Positions 24,684 to 33,002 of a stretch of DNA of 64,000 bases are shown in pieces (the first letter of the stretch is position 1; each line of letters opens with the position of its first letter). The notes under the pieces were generated by a model. It saw only the letters and a list, made by a program, of their open reading frames with translations. It made no database searches and was not told where the DNA came from. Made by a program: the position numbers and the translations under genes. Source of the stretch: Streptomyces sp. NRRL S-340 (GTDB lineage: Bacteria > Actinomycetota > Actinomycetes > Streptomycetales > Streptomycetaceae); contig NZ_JOIY01000025.1 of assembly GCF_000720185.1 (NCBI RefSeq), positions 1 to 64,000 on the forward strand. Direction: 5' to 3'.

Positions 24684-26189
24684 TCAGGCGGGCGGCAGCG
24701 GGCGGTACACCGTCAGCGCCCCGGGCAGCTTCTCCACGCGCACCTCGCCCTCCACCTCGGTGACCTCGCCGTCGTAGGCGAGGAGCGTCCCCGGCGCCAG
24801 GCCGTCCAGGCGCAGCCGGGGCAGTTGGACCGCCGCGTGCGCGGGCGACCGGGTCAGCGGGCCGGCGAACGCGGCCGACAGCAGCCGCAGGGCGGGCCGG
24901 CGGCCCCCGTGCACCACCCGGACGTCGAGCATCCCGTCGGCCAGGTCGAGCCGGCGGCCCGGCGCCAGGCCCATGCGGTGGTAGGTGCCGTTGCCGGCGA
25001 ACAGCAGCCACAGCGGGCGGCGGCGGCCCTGGACCTGAGCCTCCACCGGATGCCGGTCCGCCCGCAGCACCCGCACCGCCGCCAGCACCCCCGCGGGCCA
25101 GCCGCCGATCCGGTCCGTCCACCGCTCGCGCTCACGCACCAGCTCCGGGTACACCCCGAGGCTGAAGGTGTTGAGGAAGACGCCCTCCCCGCGCCCGGAA
25201 CTGAAGCGGCCCACGTCCACCCGCACACCCTGGCCCTGCGCCACGGCCCGTCCCAGATCGCGGGCGTCCTCCACCCCGAGGTCGTAAGCGAAGTGGTTGA
25301 GCGTGCCGCCCGGCAGCACGGCGAGCGGCAGTCCGTGGCGCAGCGCGGTCCCGGCGGCGGTGTTCACCGTGCCGTCGCCGCCGCACACGCCGAGCACCCG
25401 GGCCCGGCCCGCGGCCTCCTCCAGCGCGTCCGGTATGCCGTCCGGCTCGCACTCGACGACCTCCGCCTTCGGCAGCACGTCCCGCAGGGCCCGGGCCCGC
25501 TCCGCGGTACCGGAGGCGTTGTTCGCCACGAGGACCAGGCCCTCGCCCTCCGGGAGCGCCGGCACGTCGGCCCACGGCCGGGCCGGCGGCACGATCTGGG
25601 CGCGGGCCGGCACCAGCGCCCGTACGGCGAACGCGGCCCCCGCGCCCAGGGCCGCGCCCGCCAGCACGTCGCTCGGGAAGTGGACGCCCGTGTAGACGCG
25701 GGAGGCCGCCACCGAGAAGGCCAGCGGGGCCACCGCCGCTCCCCACGCCGGTGACTCCAGGGCGACACCGGTCGCGAAGGCGGCGGCCGAGGCGGCGTGG
25801 CCGGACGGGAAGGACGTGGTGATCGGCTGCCGCCCCAGCCGGCGCACCAGCGGAACCGGGTCCAGGGAGGGCCGCGGCCGGCGCACCGAACGCTTGCCGA
25901 GCGTGTTGACGGTCAGCGAGGCCAGGCTCAGCGAGGCCAGGCCCCGCACCGCGGCACGCCGGGCGCGCGGGGTGCGGGTCGCCGCGACCGCCGCCGCGGT
26001 CGCGAACCACAGCACCCCGTGGTTGGCGCTGCGGCTCAGCCGGGGCAGCACCGGCTCGGCGCCGGGCCAGCGGCGTCCCGCGGCCGCCCGGAACAGCCAC
26101 GAGTCGGCGGCGAGCAGGCGGGTCAGGGCGGTGCGGGCAGCGCTGCCCGGCGCGCTGGCCGGGGCGGTGAGGTCGACGTCAGGGCTCAT
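24684..26189 (-). CDS. Bifunctional PAP2 phosphatase / diacylglycerol-kinase-family protein
   Basis: 501 residues with two enzymes in one chain. Residues about 60-200 carry the PAP2 phosphatase motifs KRSVRRPRP, FPSGHAAS and SRVYTGVHFPSDV; several hydrophobic helices surround them. Residues about 215-500 form a lipid kinase domain: VLVANNASGTA, CGGDGTVNTAAG and LPGGTLNHFAYDLG. The pair could remove and add phosphate on lipids such as phosphatidate/diacylglycerol or undecaprenyl phosphate, at the membrane. Such fusions are known in actinobacteria. The ATG at 26189 directly precedes conserved sequence; the ribosome site is weak. Divergent from the histidine phosphatase gene. Confidence 0.88.
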   Translation of the reverse strand: MSPDVDLTAPASAPGSAARTALTRLLAADSWLFRAAAGRRWPGAEPVLPRLSRSANHGVLWFATAAAVAATRTPRARRAAVRGLASLSLASLTVNTLGKRSVRRPRPSLDPVPLVRRLGRQPITTSFPSGHAASAAAFATGVALESPAWGAAVAPLAFSVAASRVYTGVHFPSDVLAGAALGAGAAFAVRALVPARAQIVPPARPWADVPALPEGEGLVLVANNASGTAERARALRDVLPKAEVVECEPDGIPDALEEAAGRARVLGVCGGDGTVNTAAGTALRHGLPLAVLPGGTLNHFAYDLGVEDARDLGRAVAQGQGVRVDVGRFSSGRGEGVFLNTFSLGVYPELVRERERWTDRIGGWPAGVLAAVRVLRADRHPVEAQVQGRRRPLWLLFAGNGTYHRMGLAPGRRLDLADGMLDVRVVHGGRRPALRLLSAAFAGPLTRSPAHAAVQLPRLRLDGLAPGTLLAYDGEVTEVEGEVRVEKLPGALTVYRPLPPA

Positions 26190-26286
26190 ACAGGCACCGT
26201 TACCCTGAAGCGGCCGTTTCTTGTGCGCGGGTCGTACCCGGCCGTGCGCGCACGGCACACCGCACTGAGCCACCCGGGAACCTCCT

Positions 26287-26946
26287 ATGCGCCTGCTCCT
26301 CGTCCGCCACGGCGAGACCCCCTCCAACGTCGACTCCCTGCTGGACACGGCCGTCCCGGGACCGGGCCTGACCGAACTCGGCACCCGGCAGGCCGCCGCG
26401 CTGCCCGAGGCACTCGCCGGCGAGGACATCGACGCCCTCTACGCCTCCACCCTGGTGCGCACCCAGCTCACCGCGGCCCCGCTCGCCGCCGCCCGCGGAC
26501 TCGACGTGATCGTCCGCGACGGCATCCGCGAGCTGTCCGCCGGGGACCTGGAACTGGAACCCGGCGACTCCGAACGCGGACAGCGCTACATGCGCACGGT
26601 CCTGGCCTGGGCCGACGGCGAGCGCGACCTGCGGATGCCGGGGCCCGGCGGGGAGAGCGGCACCGAGGCGCTGGCCCGGTACGACGCCGTCGTCGCCGAG
26701 GCCGCGGCGGGCGGCGGGCGGACCGTCGCCATGGTCAGCCACGGCGCGGCCATCCGCCTGTGGACCGCGGTACGCGCCCGCAACCTCGACGCCCGGTTCG
26801 CCGCCGCCCACCCGCTGCGCAACACCGGCGTGGTCATCCTCGAGGGCACGCCCGAGGCCGGCTGGACGGCGCTGAGCTGGGCGGGCGCCGTGGTGACCCC
26901 GGCACGCGAGGGGGGCCCGACCGGGCGGCCCGTCGGCGCCGGGTGA
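26287..26946 (+). CDS. Histidine phosphatase family protein (phosphoglycerate-mutase-like)
   Basis: 219 residues. The catalytic RHG motif is in LLLVRHGETPSN at residues 4-15 and the second His in AMVSHGAAIRLW; GLTELGTRQAAAL and SAGDLELE follow the family pattern. Enzymes of this group dephosphorylate small phosphorylated metabolites through a phosphohistidine. The last 20 residues are a nonconserved tail. A 97-base divergent gap separates it from the PAP2/kinase gene. Confidence 0.9.
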   Translation: MRLLLVRHGETPSNVDSLLDTAVPGPGLTELGTRQAAALPEALAGEDIDALYASTLVRTQLTAAPLAAARGLDVIVRDGIRELSAGDLELEPGDSERGQRYMRTVLAWADGERDLRMPGPGGESGTEALARYDAVVAEAAAGGGRTVAMVSHGAAIRLWTAVRARNLDARFAAAHPLRNTGVVILEGTPEAGWTALSWAGAVVTPAREGGPTGRPVGAG

Positions 26947-27083
26947 GCGGACAGGCGTGAGCGACGCCGGGCGCCGTCCCGGGTGAGCCGCCGCCGGCCC
27001 GCGCACCGGGCGGGCGCCGCCGTACCGGACCGGGGCGATAAGGGTTTGCCGCGGCCGGGGGGCCGCCAGGAGAATGCGGGACC

Positions 27084-28703
27084 ATGGGACATCTGGAAGC
27101 CGCGCACCTGGAGTACTACCTGCCCGACGGGAGGGCGCTGCTCGGCGACGTGTCCTTCCGGGTGGGGGAGGGAGCCGTGGTGGCCCTCGTCGGACCCAAC
27201 GGCGCGGGCAAGACGACCCTGCTGCGCCTGATCTCCGGCGAGCTGAAACCGCACGGCGGCACCGTCACCGTCAACGGCGGCCTCGGCGTGATGCGGCAGT
27301 TCGTGGGTTCCGTACGCGACGAGACGACCGTGCGCGACCTGCTCGTCTCGGTCGCCCCACCGCGCATCCAGCAGGCCGCGCGCGCCGTCGACGCGGCCGA
27401 GCACGCCCTCATGACCGTCGACGACGAGGCCGCCCAGCTGCGCTACGCCCAGGCGCTCGCCGACTGGGCCGAGGTCCGCGGCTACGAGGCCGAGACGCTG
27501 TGGGACATGTGCACCACGGCCGCGTTGGGCGTGCCCTACGAGAAGGCGCAGTGGCGGCAGGTGCGCACCCTGTCGGGCGGCGAGCAGAAGCGGCTGGTCC
27601 TGGAGGCGCTGCTGCGCGGCACCGACGAGGTGCTGCTGCTGGACGAGCCCGACAACTACCTCGACGTGCCGGGCAAGCGCTGGCTGGAGGAGCGGCTGCG
27701 GGAGACCCGCAAGACCGTCCTGTTCGTCTCCCACGACCGCGAACTGCTCGCGCGGGCCGCCGAGAAGATCGTCTCGGTCGAACCCGGCCCGGCCGGCGCC
27801 GACGCCTGGGTGCACGGCGCCGGCTTCGCCACCTACCACGAGGCCCGGCGCGAGCGCTTCGCCCGCTTCGAGGAGCTGCGCCGCCGGTGGGACGAGAAGC
27901 ACGCCCAGTTGAAGAAGCTGGTGCTCAACCTGCGCCAGGCCGCCGCCGTCAGCCACGAGATGGCCTCCCGCTACCAGGCCGCGCAGACCCGGCTGCGCAA
28001 GTTCGAGGAGGCCGGCCCGCCGCCCGAGCCGCCCCGCGAGCAGGACATCCGGATGCGCCTGAAGGGCGGCCGCACCGGCGTGCGGGCCGTCACCTGCCAG
28101 GGTCTGGAGCTGACCGGACTCATGAAACCGTTCGACCTGGAGGTCTTCTACGGCGAACGGGTCGCGGTGCTCGGCTCCAACGGCTCCGGCAAGTCGCACT
28201 TCCTGCGTCTGCTCGCGGGCGGCGAAGTGGCGCACACCGGTGCGTGGAAGCTCGGCGCCCGGGTGGTGCCCGGCCACTTCGCCCAGACCCACGCCCACCC
28301 GGAGCTGGAGGGCCGCACCCTCCTGGACATCCTGTGGAAGGAGCACGCCCAGGACCGGGGCGCCGCGATGTCCCGGCTGCGCCGCTACGAGCTGACCGGG
28401 CAGGCCGAGCAGGCCTTCGACCGGCTCTCCGGCGGCCAGCAGGCCCGCTTCCAGATCCTGCTGCTGGAACTGGCGGGAGCGACCGCCCTCCTCCTGGACG
28501 AGCCCACCGACAACCTCGACCTGGAGTCCGCGGAAGCCCTCCAGGAAGGCCTGGAAGCCTACGAGGGCACGGTCCTCGCCGTCACCCACGACCGCTGGTT
28601 CGCCCGCTCCTTCGACCGCTACCTGGTCTTCGGCAGCGACGGCCGGGTCCGCGAGACCCCCGAACCGGTCTGGGACGAACGCCGGGTGGAACGGGCCCGG
28701 TAG
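27084..28703 (+). CDS. ABC-F family ATPase
   Basis: 539 residues with two ABC ATPase domains and no membrane segments, the ABC-F layout. First domain: Walker A GPNGAGKTTLL, signature LSGGEQKR, Walker B VLLLDEPDNYLD. A charged linker (ERFARFEELRRRWDEKHAQLKKL) connects to the second: GSNGSGKSHFL, LSGGQQAR, ALLLDEPTDNLD. ABC-F proteins bind the ribosomal E site and relieve stalled or antibiotic-blocked translation. The first Walker B has DEPDN in place of the usual DEPTN. AGGAG lies 11 bases before the ATG. It converges with a Vms1/eRF1-like gene. Confidence 0.9.
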   Translation: MGHLEAAHLEYYLPDGRALLGDVSFRVGEGAVVALVGPNGAGKTTLLRLISGELKPHGGTVTVNGGLGVMRQFVGSVRDETTVRDLLVSVAPPRIQQAARAVDAAEHALMTVDDEAAQLRYAQALADWAEVRGYEAETLWDMCTTAALGVPYEKAQWRQVRTLSGGEQKRLVLEALLRGTDEVLLLDEPDNYLDVPGKRWLEERLRETRKTVLFVSHDRELLARAAEKIVSVEPGPAGADAWVHGAGFATYHEARRERFARFEELRRRWDEKHAQLKKLVLNLRQAAAVSHEMASRYQAAQTRLRKFEEAGPPPEPPREQDIRMRLKGGRTGVRAVTCQGLELTGLMKPFDLEVFYGERVAVLGSNGSGKSHFLRLLAGGEVAHTGAWKLGARVVPGHFAQTHAHPELEGRTLLDILWKEHAQDRGAAMSRLRRYELTGQAEQAFDRLSGGQQARFQILLLELAGATALLLDEPTDNLDLESAEALQEGLEAYEGTVLAVTHDRWFARSFDRYLVFGSDGRVRETPEPVWDERRVERAR

Positions 28704-28740
28704 GCCTGCACCGGATGTCCGTCGGCGGCCCGTCGGCGGC

Positions 28741-29859
28741 TCACCTCCAGCGGAGGATCGCGCCCAGGCCTCCGGCCGGCGCGTCGTCCTCCATGAGCGG
28801 CGTCACCGGGGTCAGGGAGAGGGCGGCGGCGTCCGTCGTCACCGCGGAGCGGATCAGCGCGTCGTCGGCCCGCGTGGGCCACGCGTGCTGCTCGCCGAGC
28901 GCCTTCAGCTCCGCACGGCGCGCGGCCAGCTCGTCGGGGTCCTCGCCGACCCACACCTCGCGGTGGGCGTCCGCCGCCTCGGGACGGATCAACAGCTCCT
29001 CCAGCCGGTGTTCGCGGGCCGCCTCCACCAGCGCGGGCACCCCCTCCACCGCGCCGGACCGGCCTTCCCCGTCGGGTGCGCGGGCGGCCCGGAACCGGTC
29101 CAGTTCCCCGTCGATCCGGTCGCGTACGTGCTCGGCGCGCAACTGCTCCACGTCCTCGTCCAGCAGCCTGCTGCCGAAGCCGTGCGTGGCCTCCACGACG
29201 CGCTCGTGCAACCGGCGCGGCAGCCGTCCGCGCACCTCGTGCCGTTCGCGCTGCTCACCCACCAGGATCAGCAGATCGGCCCGGGTCTCCTCCTGGCAGA
29301 CGCTGAGCGCGTCCGCGATCTCGGCCGCGTTGTGCTCCCAGGTGTTCTCGACCTTCAGCTGGAAGTGCCGCTCCGACCAGTCGGGACCGCTCGTGGGGTG
29401 CACGGGCCACCGCCGGCCCGCCGCCGTGCCGGCCTCGCGGCGGCCCAGCGCGCTGCGCAGTTCGAAGTCGGCCCCCTTGCGGTCGACGTAGGCGACGATC
29501 GCGACCGGGTCCTCGCCCGCCAGGTCCAGCAGCGGCCCCACCCGCGGCAGCGGACCCCACTCCGCCCGGCTGCCGCCCTGCGGAGGGCGCGCCAGACGCG
29601 GGTCGAGCACCACCGTCCCGGCCCGGGCGAAGAAGGCACGCCCGTGAGGGCCGGGGGAGTGGCGCAGCTCCTCCACCGCCGCCCCGACCGCGCGGCAGGT
29701 CGCCTCGTCGGCGCCGCGCCGCGCCAGCTCCCGCGCCATCGCCCGGCCGGTCAGGTGCAGTTCGCGGGCGGTGTCCTCCGTGTGCCGGGAGGTGTCGACG
29801 TACACGGAGGCCCAGGGGCCCGGGTGTTCGTACAGTGGATGCAGAAAGGCGAGATCCAT
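28741..29859 (-). CDS. Vms1/Ankzf1-type (bacterial eRF1-like, baeRF family) protein
   Basis: 372 residues. FLHPLYEHPGPWASVYVDTSR at the start (here split), AIVAYVDRKGADFEL, EHNAAEIADALSV, ADLLILVGEQRERHEV and RLHERVVEATHGFG match actinobacterial proteins classed with Vms1/Ankzf1 peptidyl-tRNA hydrolases and the baeRF families predicted from eRF1 homology. They are proposed to release or rescue stalled ribosomes; evidence in bacteria is limited. GGGAGGGAG precedes the ATG at 29859. The gene faces the ABC-F gene with a 37-base gap. Confidence 0.8.
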   Translation of the reverse strand: MDLAFLHPLYEHPGPWASVYVDTSRHTEDTARELHLTGRAMARELARRGADEATCRAVGAAVEELRHSPGPHGRAFFARAGTVVLDPRLARPPQGGSRAEWGPLPRVGPLLDLAGEDPVAIVAYVDRKGADFELRSALGRREAGTAAGRRWPVHPTSGPDWSERHFQLKVENTWEHNAAEIADALSVCQEETRADLLILVGEQRERHEVRGRLPRRLHERVVEATHGFGSRLLDEDVEQLRAEHVRDRIDGELDRFRAARAPDGEGRSGAVEGVPALVEAAREHRLEELLIRPEAADAHREVWVGEDPDELAARRAELKALGEQHAWPTRADDALIRSAVTTDAAALSLTPVTPLMEDDAPAGGLGAILRWR

Positions 29860-29947
29860 GGCTCCCTCCCGGGGTGCCGTCCGGTGGCAGTGCGCGCGGG
29901 GCGGGTACCCGGGAGGCATGGACGGACACGACGAGCGGGGCACCACC

Positions 29948-30196
29948 ATGACCGGAGTCGACCCGGGCCGGCTGGACGATCAGCAGCTCATGAAGGAGCT
30001 GGAGACCATCCACCGCACGCGCCACGACACCCTGCTGTACGGCTCCAACGACGCGCTGCGCATCCACAACGAGCGCATGGCGCAGCTCGAGGGCGAGTAC
30101 CTGCGCCGCAATCCACGACGCCCCGTGGCCGCGGGCCGCACCCGGGAAGGAGCCAGGGAGCGCTGCGGCGGGGGACCGGCGGCTCCCGGCCGCTGA
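29948..30196 (+). CDS. DUF6158 family small protein
   Basis: 82 residues: DDQQLMKELETIHRTRHDTLLYGSNDAL, HNERMAQLEGEYLRR and AAGRTREGARER (quoted in parts: RTRHDTLLYGS is the most distinctive) identify a small conserved actinobacterial family with no known role. It is hydrophilic and helical. ATG 29948 matches the family start; an in-frame ATG at 29918 would add ten residues but its GGGAGG is only one base away. Divergent from the Vms1-like gene. Confidence 0.7.
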   Translation: MTGVDPGRLDDQQLMKELETIHRTRHDTLLYGSNDALRIHNERMAQLEGEYLRRNPRRPVAAGRTREGARERCGGGPAAPGR

Positions 30197-30279
30197 AGCC
30201 GCTGAACGGGGGGGCGGCGCCCGGCGTCGGGAGGCGTCCCGTCCGCCGTGAGCGGCGTCACCCGTGAGTGGTCACAGTC

Positions 30280-30319
30280 GTGCCCGTCGGCCCGCTTCCT
30301 GCGGCGGGCCGACGGGCAC
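30280..30319. terminator. Long hairpin terminator
   Basis: A 16-bp perfect stem (30280-30295 with 30304-30319) and an eight-base loop, inside the 298-base gap between the DUF6158 gene and the convergent DJ-1/PfpI gene. The rest of this gap holds GC-rich repeats (GGTCCGGTCAGCCG twice near 30470-30500) and no convincing gene. Confidence 0.7.
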
Positions 30320-30494
30320 CTGTCGTTCCTCCCCGGCTGCCGGGCTCTGCCGGGCCGGCCGCCTTCCGGCGGCGGCGCGACCCGGGTGCGGCTGTTCGAG
30401 GACGCGCCGCACCTGCCGGGCCGGCCGGTCGGGACTGGCCGTACCGGCCGGGCCGGGCGGCCGGCCGCGGTCCGGTCAGCCGCTCTCGGTCCGG

Positions 30495-31037
30495 TCAGCC
30501 GCCCTGATGTCCGAACACGCCCAGGAAGGCTTCGCAGAACGCCTTCAGGTCGTCCGGCTTGCGGCTGGTGACGAGCTTGTTCGGGCCGCCCTCGCAGATC
30601 TTCACCTGCTCGTCGACCCAGGTGCCGCCCGCGTTGCGGATGTCCGTCCGCAGGCTCGGCCAGGAGGTCAGGACGCGGTCGCGCACGACGTCCGCCTCGA
30701 CCAGCGTCCAGGGCGCGTGACAGATGGCCGCGACCGGCCTGCCCTGCTGGAAGAAGTCCTTCACGAACGCGACGGCCTTCTCGTCGGTGCGCAGGAAGTC
30801 GGGGTTGGCCACGCCGCCCGGCAGGACCAGCCCGCCGAAGGAGTCGGCCGAGGTGTCCCCGACGACCTCGTCGACCGGGAACGTGTCCGCCTTGTCCAGG
30901 TGGTCGAACGCCTGGATCTCGCCGGGCGCCGTGGACACCAGCACGGGTTCGTGCCCGGCGTCCTTCGCCGCCTTCCAGGGCTCGGTCAGCTCGACCTGCT
31001 CCACGCCCTCGGGTGCGGTCAGAAAAGCGATGCGCAT
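30495..31037 (-). CDS. DJ-1/PfpI family protein (type 1 glutamine amidotransferase-like, protein deglycase/protease type)
   Basis: 180 residues with the DJ-1/PfpI fold: IAFLTAPEGVEQVELTEPW, FGGLVLPGGVANPD and the nucleophile-elbow Cys in VAAICHAPWTLVEAD (about residue 105). Close relatives (YhbO, PfpI) are linked to glyoxal/methylglyoxal or oxidative stress defence. The ATG at 31037 begins at the expected position. An 18-bp tandem repeat lies upstream. Confidence 0.88.
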   Translation of the reverse strand: MRIAFLTAPEGVEQVELTEPWKAAKDAGHEPVLVSTAPGEIQAFDHLDKADTFPVDEVVGDTSADSFGGLVLPGGVANPDFLRTDEKAVAFVKDFFQQGRPVAAICHAPWTLVEADVVRDRVLTSWPSLRTDIRNAGGTWVDEQVKICEGGPNKLVTSRKPDDLKAFCEAFLGVFGHQGG

Positions 31038-31060
31038 GATGGTTCGGAGTCCTTTCGTCG

Positions 31061-31114
31061 CCCTCGTGCACGGGGCCGTCCTCGTACACGGGGCCGTCCT
31101 CGTACGCAGGGAGG
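31061..31114. repeat. Three 18-bp tandem repeats upstream of the DJ-1/PfpI gene
   Basis: 31061-31078, 31079-31096 and 31097-31114 are variants of TCCTCGTACACGGGGCCG; units 1 and 2 differ at two bases and unit 3 has drifted after the tenth. They lie 24 bases before the start codon of the minus-strand gene, so they are in its 5' leader or promoter region. Confidence 0.7.
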
Positions 31115-31166
31115 ACGGTTCGTGGTCGGCCTGGGGTGTCCCGGCGCGCGTCGGCCCGGGCCGGGC

Positions 31167-31568
31167 CTACGCCCGGTCCTCGCGCGCGGGCCGCTCGGTG
31201 TGGGTCAGTTCCTTGGCCAGCTCCTGGACGTTGGCGTACTGCGCCTTGCGCGGCAACCGCTCCAGCGCGTCGACCAGCGCGTCGGGCGCGTTCTTGCGGC
31301 GCAGCACGCGCGCCAGTTCGGACGGGCCCGCGGGGAAGGCGCTGCGGCCGAGGATCCTGGCCAGCTCAAGGCGGACGGTCTCCAGGGAGGCCCGGGAACC
31401 GCCCGGTGCCACCGGGCCGCCCCACACCTCGGGGTCGTCGTCGGCGGTCGGCTCCGGGTCGTGCCACTCCTCGCTGCGCGTGGGATGGCCGGACCGGAGC
31501 AGTCCCTGCAGTTCGTGCTTCATCTCGTCGTCACGGTGGACACTCAGCCGGTCACTGCCTCGCTGCAT
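31167..31568 (-). CDS. DUF2795 domain protein
   Basis: 133 residues. The C-terminal 70 (SELARVLRRKNAPDALVDALERL, YANVQELAKEL) match DUF2795, a small helical domain common in actinobacteria; the N-terminal part is hydrophilic (RLSVHRDDEMKHELQG, TRSEEWHDPEP). No catalytic motif or membrane segment. GGAG lies six bases before the ATG at 31568, and a sigma-B-type promoter candidate is 34 bases upstream, suggesting stress expression. Confidence 0.8.
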   Translation of the reverse strand: MQRGSDRLSVHRDDEMKHELQGLLRSGHPTRSEEWHDPEPTADDDPEVWGGPVAPGGSRASLETVRLELARILGRSAFPAGPSELARVLRRKNAPDALVDALERLPRKAQYANVQELAKELTHTERPAREDRA

Positions 31569-31601
31569 GTCTTGCTCCAGATCGGTCGGGGTGGCTGCCG
31601 C

Positions 31602-31626
31602 GTACCCGTGCACACGGAACCGACAC
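31602..31626 (-). promoter_or_regulatory. Sigma-B-type promoter candidate for the DUF2795 gene
   Basis: On the minus strand GTGT, 15-base spacer, GGGTAC, fitting GNNT-N14-16-GGGTAC. The predicted start of transcription would give a leader of about 25 bases containing the GGAG ribosome site. Confidence 0.5.
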
Positions 31627-31782
31627 GGCCTCTCCGGCCCGGATGACGGGTCACCCGATAGGCCGCCGCCGTCCCGCGAATGGGGCTCGGCCGCGCGCGG
31701 CCCGCGACCCGGGGGGCTGTGATGGCGGGGAAGGCACGCGTGACGTGCCGTCCGCCGACCGCCGGTCCGAGGAGTTCCGCCC

Positions 31783-32655
31783 ATGCGCCGTACCGCCCCC
31801 CGCGCCCTGTCCGCCGCCGCCCTGGCCGCCCTCATAGCGGGCTCGGCCGCACCGGCCGTCGCGGCGGCCGGTGCGGCCGAACCCGCGGCCCGAGCGAACC
31901 GCCCGGTGAACGCCCGCGTACAGGCCAATGCCGGCGGTGCGGTCCGTGCGCCGGGGTCCCTGAGCGCCGGGGCGGCCGGACCGGCACGCGGCGTCGCCCT
32001 CCCCGGGGCTGCCGCCGCCGGCACCGGTCGGGCGCATGCCCCCGCCCTGTCCGCCCCGGCGCCCCGGGCCTCCGCCCCCGACGGCGACGGGCTCCTCGAC
32101 CCCGCCGAGGACCCGCTGCTGCGGGACGCGCTGGCGCACGACCCGGCCCTCACCGGGGTTTCCCCCGGTCCCCTCCAGGACGGGGCGCCCTCCGGCACCC
32201 GGGGCGGCGACCCGTCCTACGGCCCACTCGCGGGCACGGCCTCGTACGACCCCTCCCACGGCACCTCCGCGGCAACCCCCGGCCGCGACCAGACGGCGCA
32301 CGCGTCGCCCTCGCGCACACCCGCCCGCAGCGACGGTTCACGCGAACCGGGCCGCGACGAGGCCACCCGCGCCCCGGGCCGGGACCAGAGCCCGCACGGC
32401 CAGGCCACCCACGACCCCGGCTCAGGCTGTACTGACCGCGACCGCGACGGAAGGGGCGGGAGCGACGACGGGGACGGCGAGTGGACGGGGGACGGGTCCT
32501 GTGCGGGGGCGGCCGCCGAACACGGCGTGCAGGCCGGTACGGGCGGCTCGTTCACCGCGTCGCTGCCCGCGCTGATCGGCGGCGGGACCCTCATCGCCAT
32601 CGCGCTCTGCGGCGCCGCGCACCGGGTGTGGCGGCGCAGGCGAGCGGACGGCTGA
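31783..32655 (+). CDS. Secreted or cell-surface protein with C-terminal membrane anchor
   Basis: 290 residues, not assigned to a family. A signal peptide (MRRTAPRALSAAALAALIAG, cleavage near AVAAA) is followed by about 220 residues of low-complexity Ala/Gly/Pro/Asp/Arg sequence with repeated GRDQ/GRDEA units, two Cys (CTDRDRDG and SCAGAAAE), and a C-terminal hydrophobic helix (LPALIGGGTLIAIALCGAA) ending in VWRRRRADG. The end resembles sortase-type anchors but has no LPXTG or LAXTG motif and no sortase gene is nearby. AGGAG precedes the ATG. Likely a disordered wall-spanning stalk; function unknown. Confidence 0.65.
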   Translation: MRRTAPRALSAAALAALIAGSAAPAVAAAGAAEPAARANRPVNARVQANAGGAVRAPGSLSAGAAGPARGVALPGAAAAGTGRAHAPALSAPAPRASAPDGDGLLDPAEDPLLRDALAHDPALTGVSPGPLQDGAPSGTRGGDPSYGPLAGTASYDPSHGTSAATPGRDQTAHASPSRTPARSDGSREPGRDEATRAPGRDQSPHGQATHDPGSGCTDRDRDGRGGSDDGDGEWTGDGSCAGAAAEHGVQAGTGGSFTASLPALIGGGTLIAIALCGAAHRVWRRRRADG

Positions 32656-33002
32656 CCGGGCCCGCGGGACACCGCATGGACCTCCAGTACCCGCACCCAC
32701 CCGGGGTGCCGTGCCGGCCGCGGCCCCCCGCGACCGGCGTCGTCCGGTCCGCCTGCCATGGAACGGCGCCGGCCGGGGTACTCGCCCGCCGAGGGCACGG
32801 CGCCCACGGAGACCGCCGCACCCGCTCTCGCCGTACGGACGGACCCGTCACCGGCGGCGGCCCCGGCCACCGCGGGCACGGTCCGGCCGGGTGCGCTCGG
32901 AGCCGCGGTGGACTCCGCGGCGGGCGCCGGGCGCGGCCCCCGTACCCGTGCCCGTACGGACCGGCGGCACGGCACGGCACCAGGGACTGCGCGGAGGTAC
33001 CC
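32656..33002. other. 347-base gap with no supported gene
   Basis: GC-rich sequence between the surface protein and the aminotransferase-like gene. A frame from ATG 32758 has coding-like third positions for about 60 codons but runs into the next gene in a different frame, has no ribosome site and shows no family match, so it is not called. GGAGG at about 32992 is the ribosome site of the next gene. Confidence 0.5.
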
